Shown: in pieces, positions 14,688 through 24,800 of the stretch
Layout of the letters: each line of letters opens with the position of its first letter
Position numbering within the stretch: position 1 is the stretch's first letter
Assembly (NCBI GenBank): GCA_017649745.1
Contig: JAGCGE010000353.1
Location: 1-27,842, forward strand
Source of the DNA: Clostridiales bacterium
Lineage (GTDB): Bacteria; Bacillota_A; Clostridia; Saccharofermentanales; Saccharofermentanaceae
Direction: 5' to 3'
Length of the DNA: 27,842 nt
The notes under the pieces: generated by a model
The model's database searches: none
The model's input: the letters and a program-made list of their open reading frames with translations, nothing else
Told to the model about the DNA's origin: nothing
Position numbers and translations under genes: made by a program

Positions 14688-17600
14688 GTAAGACGATAGA
14701 AAACAACGTTGTTCAAATGTCATTTGACAATAGAGATTTTGAAAAGAACATTAGTACTTCTACTAAATCTGTCGAAAATCTCAATGAACAGCTTAAGTTT
14801 AAAGATGCCTCCAAAGGCTTTGAAGATCTCGAAAAATACGCAAATAGTATAAATTTTGACGGTCTTAATAAAGCTATTTCTAATATTAATAGCGTATTTA
14901 CCGTAACGGGTAACTTAACAAAGAAGATAATTGACGACATAGCCGGATATTTTGAGAATAAGATCTTAGGTGCTATTAACGCTGTTAAATCCAACGTTAA
15001 TAAAATCATGGATATTAATGTCGGCATTGATAAATATGAGAAATACACTACGGCTATGAGCTCTTTGCGAAATAACCTTAGTGACTTTGACAGAATTGGT
15101 GTTGACAAGCTACTTGATGAAGGAAGTATTACAAGTGATCTTGACTATATTGAGAAACGTATGGACAAGATCATGCAATTCTCTGACGAAACTTCATATA
15201 GCTTTAACGAAATGGTTAACACTGTTGCTAAGTTCTCAGCTTCAAACGTTGGTTTGGATGAAGCAAGCTCAGCTATGATGGGTTTAGCCAATGCTGCGGC
15301 AGCGGCTGGACAGAACTCCGCCATAGCTACTCAGTCTATGCAACAGGTTTCTCAGGCATTTGGTGTTGGTTACATTAAATACCAAGACTGGATGCAGGCA
15401 TTTACAAGTAAGAATATTGCAACCAAGCAACTTAAACAAACTTTGGTTGATGCAGCTATAGAAGCCGGAACTCTTGATCAGAGTGATATTGCTTATGCAA
15501 AGTCTAAAATGGGTGACGGCTGGTTAAATTATTTCTTCACAAGCGATACGCTTAACAAGGGTTGGTTAACAACTAGTGAAGTATTTGTTAAGGGTATGCA
15601 GAATTACTCTAAGGCATCTGATGAAATTTTCAGATCCGTAAATGCAGTTGGTGAGGCTTATAGTGTATCAGAACTTACTACTTGGGCCGAAAAAGTTAAT
15701 AAAATTGCTAAAAATGGAGGCGATGTAGAAGCTTATATAGCTAAGGTAATTAGTGATTTAGGTCTAGAAAGTAGTCAAGCTGATGAACTAGCTAAAACGC
15801 TTAGAACACTTTCCGATGAAAGCTATACTCTTGGTATTCAAGCATTCTTAGCTTCGCAGCAGGCAACAAACTTCCATGAAGCTATTGATGCAGTAGCTGA
15901 TGCGGTAAGTACTAAGTTCTTAGCCATATTTAAGTCATTTATTGGTGACTTGGATCAGGCAAGAGTACTTTGGACTAATTTCTCTAATGCTCTTTGGGAT
16001 ATATTTGCTGGCCCTCTTGATGCAACACTTGGAGGACTTGAAACTTGGAATAAAGAACTTACCGATATTACTGATGAAACCGGTGAGTTCCTTACTATGT
16101 ATGACATCTTCTGGCAAAGTGTTGGACGGATATTTACATCTATTGAGGATTTCTTTGGCGGTTTTATTGATCAGATTCGTATTATGATGGGCGCAGTAGA
16201 AGAAGCCGAAGATGGTACGATTCATACAGTAAGTATTATTGAAAAGTATACGCTAGGTTTTATGGAAAAGCTTACTTGGGGTGCTAAGAAAGTAGCCGAT
16301 GCAATGGAAGCTTTTCTTGAAACTGATTTTTATAATAATGTAGTCAAGTCGTTCTTTAATATTCTTAAAGCTGTTAATGCTGTTAAGACTACAATTATTA
16401 AGTTTGTCGGTTCTACTCTTATGGTAGTTCTTAAGAATCTTGGTGGTCCTCTAACTATTATTTCGGAATTAGTAGTTGAGCTTACAGAAAGATTTTCAGC
16501 TTTCCTTGAAAGGGTTGCTTCTAGCGATAGGTTTAACAAGCTCATGGAAGCAATTGGAAGACTTACTTCTAAACTTATGGAGCTTGTATCTAAAGTTCTT
16601 GAAAAGCTTAGCGGAGTAATTCTTAAGATAGGAGATAAGATTGGAACAGTACTTGGAAAGATAACGAATTTGCTTATGCCAATAATTGATTGGCTAATCG
16701 ATGCTATTGACAAGTATTTAATTCCAGCAATAGACGAATTAATTGAAGGGCCTTATAGTATAGGAGCTGCTCTTGATTGGCTTGGAGACCAATTTGTAAA
16801 TTTAACTGGCAAAGTTAAAGACTTCATATATCAGATTACTGGCATGACCTTTGACGATGCAAAAGCTAAATTAGGAGACTTTACAAAAGACCTTGGTGAG
16901 AATGTTAAGAAGATTGGTGGTCCAATTTTTGACATATTGTTAGGATTTGTAAAAGATTCATTTAATCCTAATACTGAAGGAACTCTTGGAGCTCTATTTG
17001 ATACAATAACTGAAGCAAATAGTCTTGCAGAGGGAGCTCAAGGTACAATTAAATGGACGGCTGATGCTTTAATGAGGCCTATAGATCTTATTCTCGATCT
17101 TGCCGGAGCATTGCTTGGCAAAGATTTGAGCGGACTTTCAAATGCAATTTCCGACTTTATTCATAGCTTTACTGATACATTAGCAGATATGGCTCCAGGA
17201 GTCATTGAGAATGTTAAGAAGATTGGAGAAGTTATTCTTGGAGTACTTAAGTATGTAATTGATCTAGTTATTCAGATAATGAAGTATGCACTCGGAATGA
17301 GTGACACAACTGGATTTGGCGTACTTGATGACGTGATATTCTCTATTAAGGTTATTCTGTCTTCTCTTCTTGACGCATTTGTATTTCTGTTAACAAAGGT
17401 TGCAGAATTAGCTAAGTATCTTACTCCTGCGATTGAAAAAGTTATTTACTTACTTGCAGAAGTAATTAAGGCTCTAGTAGATATGGTCACAAATATGCTT
17501 ACAGATCTTTCTAAGATGAAGAATCCAAAAGAAGTTCTTAGCTATTTGTGGGACATTGCAAAGATGATTATAGGTTTTGTCTTGCTATTGAAGTTCCTTA

Positions 17601-20600
17601 CACTGATATTTGGAGTAGTTAAGATTGTAAGTAAGGTTAAGGGAGCTGCCATGCTTCTTAGTGATGGTATGTTCGGTTTGTCTAGTTCTCTTTCTGGCCT
17701 TATTGACAGTCTTGCTGGAAATTCATTAGCTGGTATGATTAGAGTTATAGCTTTTGCTATGATTTCCTTTGGTTATGCTCTTTCTAAGATTGTTGCTGCT
17801 GGTCAGGCTCTTCAAGATGAAGGCGTAAAAGAAGGAATGATGACAGCAATGGGCTTTATGATAGTATTAATTATGACGTTTGTCGTAGCAGTTAAGATGC
17901 TGATTAATACTCAGGTTAAGGCTTATAATGATTTGATTAAGGCGACTAAAGCTAAGGAAAAGGCTCAAAAGAAACTTGATAAACTTAATAAAAAGCATGA
18001 TGGAAATGGAATGGATTTCTTGAGCAAGAAGCATATGAAAGCCCTTGGTGTAGATACTGAGTCCATGAAGAGTAATGCTAAAGATATTAAGCAGACTTAT
18101 AGTGGAATTATGGGTATGCTCATTGGTATGGGTGTAGCTATGATTGGTATTGCTTCTGCAATTTCCATTCTTGCTAAGGCTTCAAGTAAGACAAGTCCTG
18201 CAGATATGCTAGCAGCTGGTGCAGCTGTAGCTATCATGATTGGCGTTCTTACATTGTTTATTAAGTTTACGAAAGTTCATCAAGAAAAGAAGTCAAGTTA
18301 CTTCAAATCCGGAAGTACACTTAATAAGACTAAGAGTGAAGTTGGTGATACTTATAAGGGTATTGCTGGAGTATTACTTGCGTTTGCGGCGGCAGCTTTG
18401 GTTGTTTCAATTCCATTAGCTTTGCTTGCTCATACGGCAAACTCTATGGACTTTGGAAAGTTTGCAGCCGGTTTTGGAGCGTTATTCTTGATTATGGGTC
18501 TCATGGGAGCTATAATGGTTCTCATGACAAAATTTTCAAAAGATTCTTCATTTAGTGAATCAGCTGGTATAGTTTTAGTCTTCAATGCATTAACATTGAT
18601 GATTGTAAGTATCGGCATTATGCTTGCGGGTCTTGCTGTAGTAATTTCGAAGTTTGTAGATAAAGATGATTACGGAGTTATTCTCGGACTTGCCGGTATA
18701 TTAGTAGGCGGTTTAGTTGCAATTGGTATTGTAATTACAGTATTGGTTAAAGTTCTTCAGAAAGAAAAGATGGGAACATGGCAAGAAGAACTAAGTAAAG
18801 TTGCTAAAATGTTTGTAAAGTACTTGTTCTTTACCGCATTGTTTACTTCTGCTGCAATATTCTTAGCAGCCATTACTGGTTCCCTGATATCTTTAGCTGG
18901 TGCTGTAAAACTATTTACAAATAATGACGGAGAGTGGTATGATCTTCCTTACGAGCTTTTAGCAGCCTTTGGAATGATTACTCTCATTATATTTGGACTT
19001 GGACTTTTGATAAAGCAAGCTGCAAAAGCTTCTACCGGCACTGGCAAGGGCAAAACTGCTATGGCAAAGATAGGTGGAACGGCAATTGTAATGGTTGCTG
19101 CTGCATTAGTTCTTATGACTATCACTAAGGCTATTATGATGCTAGCTACAACTACTGCAATACTTGACTATGGTGTAATGTGGAATGCTGTTGCAATGAT
19201 TGCTGTAATTGGTGTCATTGTTGCTGCTCTTATGTATGGAATGTCTAAAATTAGTAAGACGTTAACAGGCAGTAAAAAGGGTACTACTCCAGCTACTGAA
19301 ATGTTAAAGCTTGCCGGAGCTATGCTAGTTATGGCTGCAGCATTAACAGCAGTAAGTCTTGGTATCATTGCTATTGCTTATGCTTCTAAGGGACTTAATG
19401 GCGAAGATCTTCTTATGACTTTAGGTGTTCTGGTGCTTGCTGGTTCCACATTGTTGCTCCTTGGCTATGCTGCAAAAGTGTTGTCAAGTGGTCTTAAGGC
19501 ACTAACAGTAGCTGCTGCAGCATTACTTATAGTTATTGCAGGCGGTTTACTTGTTATAGGACTTGCCATGTTGTTTGGCGAGGAAATAGTAAACTGGATG
19601 GCTGATAATGAGCATCTAATTGTAGATTTCTTTAAAGCTATTTCAAAGGCATTCCTTGATGCTATTATAGGTTTACTTGAAGGATTAGTAGAAAAAGCTC
19701 CTGTTCTGATAGCAACTATATTTGAGCTTTTGGTTGCTGTATTACGTGGTGTTGCAGAGGCTATGTCCGATCCCGAATATGGATACGTACTCGGCGAGTT
19801 TATTGCTTCGTTTGTAGAAGCTCTCGTAAGGGCTATTCTTGTAGCTGCAGCTACTTTAGCTACTAAGATATGGAATGCTATTTGCGAAATTGTATCTGAC
19901 GTTTGGAATAGATTCCTTGACTTCTTTGGCATTAGTTCTCCTTCTAAAAAGATGGCTGAAGTCGGCGATTATTTGATGGAAGGTTTACTTAACGGTCTTA
20001 AGGCTGCTAAAGATAAAATTCTTGGTTTCTTCGAAGATCTATGGAACAGTATTCAAAGTTCAGCAGACAATTTCTGGAACGGTCTTCTTGGCGATCCTAC
20101 AGTAACGTATGTTAATGAAACATTTGAAGAAGTTGATAAGTCAAAAGCTAAAGAAGTTGTTCGAGCTACGCAGGAATACCTTAATGCTGTTAAACAACTT
20201 AATTCTGGAAACATTTCTACATCAGAACGTATAAATCTTCAAAATAAGATGGAAACTAATGCATCTTATCTTAAGAAGAGAGCTTCCCAATATTCTGCAG
20301 AGCTTAAGAAACTTGGCTATAACACCTCTGCTGGTTTCCTTGAAGGACTTGCAGCAGGAGGAGACCCTGAAACCTTAGGCCGCAATTATATGAATGAGTT
20401 CATTGATGGCGGTAAGAAGGCTGCTGATATTCATTCTCCTTCTGGAGTAATGGAATGGATCGGTGAAATGATGGTTAAGGGTCTTCAAAGTGGTTTTAGT
20501 GAGGAAGCAGGAAGCAATATTGGTGCTGGATTAGCTCAAAGTCTTACTGGAGGCTTTTCTGATAAGATAAGCGGATTAAGTGGGCTTGTATCTGGAGAAG

Positions 20601-21085
20601 GATTTAACTTAGGATCTTTATTCGGAGATTCATTTACATCAGGTCTTGACGGTGCCATGGATATTTCAGGAGTTATGTCTGCTGGAGTTGACGGAACCGT
20701 TCTAAATGCTGATATGTTAGGCTCAGTAGAAATGAATATGAGCGATTTCAGCATGGATGATTCGTCATATGGATTTGATAAGATGAACATGGATATGGAT
20801 TCTCTTTCGTCATATGGAGGTCTGTATGACTCTAATTATGATATGAATCTGGATTCCTCTGCAAGTTGGAAAACTGCGCAGGATAGTTATGATGCTGTTG
20901 AAGCTTCTAATGCGGAAGTTGTTAATCAGCTTAAAGAACTCAACAATAAGATGGCTGAGTACACAGAATCTCTTAGAAACATTCAGATGTATCTTGATAC
21001 TGGTGTACTTGTTGGAGAACTTGTTGCTCCTATTGACAAAGAATTGGGCAAGAAGTCCTCACTTAAGGCGAATCGAGGTGTGTAA
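14684..21085 (+). CDS. Tail tape measure protein
   Basis: A 2133-residue protein, the largest in the window, starting at TTG 14684 (TTGA overlap with the preceding stop, AAGGAGG about ten bases upstream). The N-terminal third has helical content and blocks such as Y-S-F-N-E-M-V-N-T-V-A-K-F-S-A and G-L-A-N-A-A-A-A-A-G-Q, typical of TP901-like tape measures. Residues about 960-1640 contain roughly sixteen hydrophobic segments of 20-30 residues. Two S-P-S motifs (S-S-P-S-K-K-M near 1748 and H-S-P-S-G-V-M near 1917), each followed by a G-x-x-x-x-x-G-L block, precede a Met/Asp/Ser-rich low-complexity stretch (about 2000-2060). At the usual ~0.15 nm per residue this predicts a tail near 320 nm. No peptidase or lysozyme domain is evident. 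Confidence 0.93.
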   Translation: MSKTIENNVVQMSFDNRDFEKNISTSTKSVENLNEQLKFKDASKGFEDLEKYANSINFDGLNKAISNINSVFTVTGNLTKKIIDDIAGYFENKILGAINAVKSNVNKIMDINVGIDKYEKYTTAMSSLRNNLSDFDRIGVDKLLDEGSITSDLDYIEKRMDKIMQFSDETSYSFNEMVNTVAKFSASNVGLDEASSAMMGLANAAAAAGQNSAIATQSMQQVSQAFGVGYIKYQDWMQAFTSKNIATKQLKQTLVDAAIEAGTLDQSDIAYAKSKMGDGWLNYFFTSDTLNKGWLTTSEVFVKGMQNYSKASDEIFRSVNAVGEAYSVSELTTWAEKVNKIAKNGGDVEAYIAKVISDLGLESSQADELAKTLRTLSDESYTLGIQAFLASQQATNFHEAIDAVADAVSTKFLAIFKSFIGDLDQARVLWTNFSNALWDIFAGPLDATLGGLETWNKELTDITDETGEFLTMYDIFWQSVGRIFTSIEDFFGGFIDQIRIMMGAVEEAEDGTIHTVSIIEKYTLGFMEKLTWGAKKVADAMEAFLETDFYNNVVKSFFNILKAVNAVKTTIIKFVGSTLMVVLKNLGGPLTIISELVVELTERFSAFLERVASSDRFNKLMEAIGRLTSKLMELVSKVLEKLSGVILKIGDKIGTVLGKITNLLMPIIDWLIDAIDKYLIPAIDELIEGPYSIGAALDWLGDQFVNLTGKVKDFIYQITGMTFDDAKAKLGDFTKDLGENVKKIGGPIFDILLGFVKDSFNPNTEGTLGALFDTITEANSLAEGAQGTIKWTADALMRPIDLILDLAGALLGKDLSGLSNAISDFIHSFTDTLADMAPGVIENVKKIGEVILGVLKYVIDLVIQIMKYALGMSDTTGFGVLDDVIFSIKVILSSLLDAFVFLLTKVAELAKYLTPAIEKVIYLLAEVIKALVDMVTNMLTDLSKMKNPKEVLSYLWDIAKMIIGFVLLLKFLTLIFGVVKIVSKVKGAAMLLSDGMFGLSSSLSGLIDSLAGNSLAGMIRVIAFAMISFGYALSKIVAAGQALQDEGVKEGMMTAMGFMIVLIMTFVVAVKMLINTQVKAYNDLIKATKAKEKAQKKLDKLNKKHDGNGMDFLSKKHMKALGVDTESMKSNAKDIKQTYSGIMGMLIGMGVAMIGIASAISILAKASSKTSPADMLAAGAAVAIMIGVLTLFIKFTKVHQEKKSSYFKSGSTLNKTKSEVGDTYKGIAGVLLAFAAAALVVSIPLALLAHTANSMDFGKFAAGFGALFLIMGLMGAIMVLMTKFSKDSSFSESAGIVLVFNALTLMIVSIGIMLAGLAVVISKFVDKDDYGVILGLAGILVGGLVAIGIVITVLVKVLQKEKMGTWQEELSKVAKMFVKYLFFTALFTSAAIFLAAITGSLISLAGAVKLFTNNDGEWYDLPYELLAAFGMITLIIFGLGLLIKQAAKASTGTGKGKTAMAKIGGTAIVMVAAALVLMTITKAIMMLATTTAILDYGVMWNAVAMIAVIGVIVAALMYGMSKISKTLTGSKKGTTPATEMLKLAGAMLVMAAALTAVSLGIIAIAYASKGLNGEDLLMTLGVLVLAGSTLLLLGYAAKVLSSGLKALTVAAAALLIVIAGGLLVIGLAMLFGEEIVNWMADNEHLIVDFFKAISKAFLDAIIGLLEGLVEKAPVLIATIFELLVAVLRGVAEAMSDPEYGYVLGEFIASFVEALVRAILVAAATLATKIWNAICEIVSDVWNRFLDFFGISSPSKKMAEVGDYLMEGLLNGLKAAKDKILGFFEDLWNSIQSSADNFWNGLLGDPTVTYVNETFEEVDKSKAKEVVRATQEYLNAVKQLNSGNISTSERINLQNKMETNASYLKKRASQYSAELKKLGYNTSAGFLEGLAAGGDPETLGRNYMNEFIDGGKKAADIHSPSGVMEWIGEMMVKGLQSGFSEEAGSNIGAGLAQSLTGGFSDKISGLSGLVSGEGFNLGSLFGDSFTSGLDGAMDISGVMSAGVDGTVLNADMLGSVEMNMSDFSMDDSSYGFDKMNMDMDSLSSYGGLYDSNYDMNLDSSASWKTAQDSYDAVEASNAEVVNQLKELNNKMAEYTESLRNIQMYLDTGVLVGELVAPIDKELGKKSSLKANRGV

Positions 21086-21087
21086 AT

Positions 21088-21876
21088 ATGTTTCATTCAG
21101 TCACTATCAATGGTAAAAATTCATGGGAAGATTACCACATGGTTCCGGTTGATGGAATTTATTTACCTCCTCCGCCGGAGCAAAAAATTACTACGATTGA
21201 TTTGAAGACTGGAGACGGTGTAGTAGACGTATCAACAATACTCACTGGTTATCCGGTCTTCAATAACCGTAGCGGATCTTTGAAATATTACCTTTTGGAG
21301 CCTAGTGATGTAGCTCAATATGCTGAAATAGGTGGAAGTCAGAGCCTTGGCGATTTACCATCTGCATATGAAGTGTACTCACAAATAATGGCTGATATTC
21401 ACGGGCAAAGTGGCGAAATGTACTTTGAAGATGACCCTTTATGGGCTTATAAAGGCCGTTTCTCAGTTAATGCTTTTGAATTTGGTATAAGGCGTACAAT
21501 AACCATTAACTATAATGTCCAGCCTTATAAGATTGCTAGAAATCCTTATACTAGCAGAGAATTTGTTGGGCTTGGCGCAAGTTCGTGGGATTACATTGAT
21601 CTTACTCCAGTTCAATTGGGGTATATGCCTATCAATCCTAAAGTAACTATAACTGGCAATTTTGCTAGCGGCGATAGCGTTAAAGTACAGATCATGTATC
21701 CGCCATATGGAGGAAGTTCTCCTAAAGTTATCACTAAAACAGTCGGAGCTGCTGTGACAAATAAGCAGTGGGCCGATTTTATAGCGTATAGAAATGCTCG
21801 TTTCGCTTTTCAGGCTTCTTCTGATGCAGGTAAAAATTTCAAAGCTGTATTTAGTTTCAACCAAGGGAGGTTCTAA
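21088..21876 (+). CDS. Distal tail protein (Dit-like)
   Basis: A 262-residue protein with GAGGTG upstream. It opens with V-T-I-N-G-K-N-S-W-E-D-Y, then W/G-I-Y-L-P-P-P-P-E, T-G-D-G-V-V-D-V-S-T-I-L-T-G-Y-P-V and N-R-S-G-S-L-K-Y, followed by F-E-D-D-P-L-W-A-Y-K-G-R-F, the pattern of Dit N-terminal domains that form the hub ring at the tail tip. The C-terminal half (about 170-262) is a beta-rich domain as in other Dit proteins. It follows the tape measure and precedes the tail spike, the expected order, and its stop overlaps the next start by one base. Confidence 0.82.
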   Translation: MFHSVTINGKNSWEDYHMVPVDGIYLPPPPEQKITTIDLKTGDGVVDVSTILTGYPVFNNRSGSLKYYLLEPSDVAQYAEIGGSQSLGDLPSAYEVYSQIMADIHGQSGEMYFEDDPLWAYKGRFSVNAFEFGIRRTITINYNVQPYKIARNPYTSREFVGLGASSWDYIDLTPVQLGYMPINPKVTITGNFASGDSVKVQIMYPPYGGSSPKVITKTVGAAVTNKQWADFIAYRNARFAFQASSDAGKNFKAVFSFNQGRF

Positions 21877-24800
21877 TGTATAGTCTTTGGATAAGAAACA
21901 TGAATGTTGCAAACTCGGAAGAATTGTGTATTTACAATGACGAGACTGCAATGGAAGAGTATAAGTTAGCTGATGCTAGCCTTACTCTTGAAGAAGGCTC
22001 CGCAGGATCTCTCTCGTTAAAGATCCCTAAAACGAACATAGGATACGGTCAATTATATGAGATGATTACTCAAATAATTGTAAGAAAGGATGGGGACGTC
22101 TATTGGATTGGGCGTCTCCTATCCTATTCTACAGATTTCTATGGCACAATTGATGCAACGTTTGAAGGAGCTTATAACTTCTTGATGGATACGATCATCA
22201 CTCCTTTATACGAGCAGACTAGTATCGTTAACTGGGTGACTGATATTTTGACTCAACATAATCAGATGGTTTTGGCAAGAGGAGAATACTTTAAAACAAT
22301 AGTAATTGGCCATATAGATACTTCTCTTAATCCGTCTCCATCTCCTGATTTGTATGCTGATTATGAAACATCTCTGGATGTGATTAATAATGTCATTGAA
22401 GGATGGAAAGCACATCCAAGATTTAGTTATCAGGAAGTAACATTTACTTCTGGAAATATAGAATTGTGTACGTGTTGGTGTCTTAGATTAGACTTGTATA
22501 GCGATTATGATGGCGACGGAACTTTGCCAGAAATAGCCTTTGGACAAAACCTAATGGATTATGCAACTGAGGGTGACGTCAGCGATATCGCTACTTGTAT
22601 TATACCTCGTGGTGCTACATACTCTGACGAAGATAGAGCAGTAATTGAAGAGCACGATGTACAGCATCCAGATGATCGTTACGAGCCTGCTGTACCTGAA
22701 GATCTCGATATGTATCGAACTATTTACAGTGTTACAAGCCCAAAAACGATTTATTTGTATGCTCCGACTGCTCAACTTAATCAATTTGGTATAATCACGA
22801 AGGTAGTTGATTTTAGTGACTGTGAAGATTGTACTGAACTTTTAAGTTTAGGTCAGAAATACTTACAAGATCAAAAGTGGCTTAAAGTTACCATCAATAT
22901 TTCAGCTATTGATGCTAAATTGCTTGGAATAGGCACTGAAGAAATCAAAATAGGGAGAAAAGTACACTGTATTTCTCCGCCTCATAATCTCGACTTTAAC
23001 TATCCATGTGTTGGTATTCGAGAAGATATTCTTGATGCATCAAATACAAGCTATACTCTTGGTGTACAGGACGAGAGTTATCTCACGGCTTCTTCTCGAA
23101 AAGTCGACGATAAGTTGAAGGAGACGGTAATTAAAGCTAAAGAAAGAGAAAAAAGGCTTCAGCAAAATGTTTTATCAACAGTCTATAATAGCCCGACTGA
23201 AATGTTTGAAGGAATAGAAGAATCTATTGAAGAAGGCATGAACTGGGCTGCAGACCATGGAGCTGATAATGCTAAAATTAATGCTTTAAAGCTTCTTAAC
23301 ATCTATGATAGTGAAGATAATCCGACAAGAAAGGGTTATGTGCATTTTGTAAAGGAAACTGCCGCTTATGCTACAGGAGACACAGCAGATCATATAACTG
23401 AAATCTGTATTTCGGATGACCTTGACTATACAGCTTCTACGTCAGGAGTATGGAGATGGAACAGAACAGGTTTATATTTTCTTGAGAATGGCTATTCTAG
23501 TGCTACTTGTGATACCGATCATGGCGAATACCAGAATCAAAACAATACAGTACGAGTAGCTATTACTAAAGAAGGTGAAATTGTAGCTGACCGTATTACA
23601 GTTGGCGTACTTAATGCTGGTGTCGTAAAAGCCGGATACTTAACTTCATGGGATGAACAAAGCATTTTGCATCCAGATCACCCAGAATTATACGCTAATT
23701 TTGTTCTTGACATCTCAAATGGTGTTATGAAAGCTAAAAAGGGCACACTGATATTTAATGGAAATAAGCCTGGAACTTCAACTACAGCTAGAGTTCCTCA
23801 AGATAATTTCCTTTATTTGTCTAATGAAGTTATCGGAACTAATGCTAATATAGGCGGATATACAAGTAATAAATGGATGTTCATTCTTGGAAGTTCATTT
23901 GGTGTAGACAATGCTGGACGTTGTTATATGCGTGAAGGTGTTATCGGAGCCACTGGTGGTATATTTGATCTTGAAGCAATTAATGATGGCTTTGTAAAAT
24001 GTACATGGGTCAATAAAGACGGATCTACAACTGTTTCTAGAATGGTTTATACTTTTTATTTAGGTACTACAGCATCTAGACCAGTTCTTCAGCAAAGCGT
24101 TATGAATGATCCAACATATAAGTTTTACTTTAGAATGGCTCATTATGATAGTAACGATAACTATGAATTTTTAACAGGAATTAATGGCCCAGTTGTTTTT
24201 GATCCAGGAAATGCCTCTATAAAATACGAAAGTCAGCAGTTTAATCCTGATATTACCTATAATGGCAATACTGAAGCAGCTGAAGCAAATAATCCAGCTT
24301 ATTATGAAGGCGAAGTATTTCCGGTGTTCTATTCTCTTAATGATCAAGCTACTGAAGATTATTATGAAGAAGGCGGGCATAGATATGTTATACCGTCAAC
24401 AGCTCATGTGGATGTAAAATCTCGTGATAGTCAGCTTCGTAAGCAATATGAATCTCATAGCGATCATAGATATGGCGCTGGTTCAACTAATGTTGATGGT
24501 GCTGTAATGGTTGGCTCTGGTTATATTTACCAAGGCAACATCGGTAGTAATGCATCATTTTCACTCAGCGGATTGAATCGTGCTGCAACACTTAGTGTAC
24601 CTAGTGGAAGCGGATCTAGTACATTAACAAGAGACGACTGGAGATTAACAGTTGGATCAAAATTTGGTGTTACTGATGATGGTACTTTGTACTGTAATGG
24701 CGCTTATCTTCGAAATATGATAGCTGATGCAAAAGTAACAGCTGTATCAGTAGATACTTCATCGGTAGGTGGTGTGCAGTTAAAAGCGACACATCCGACA

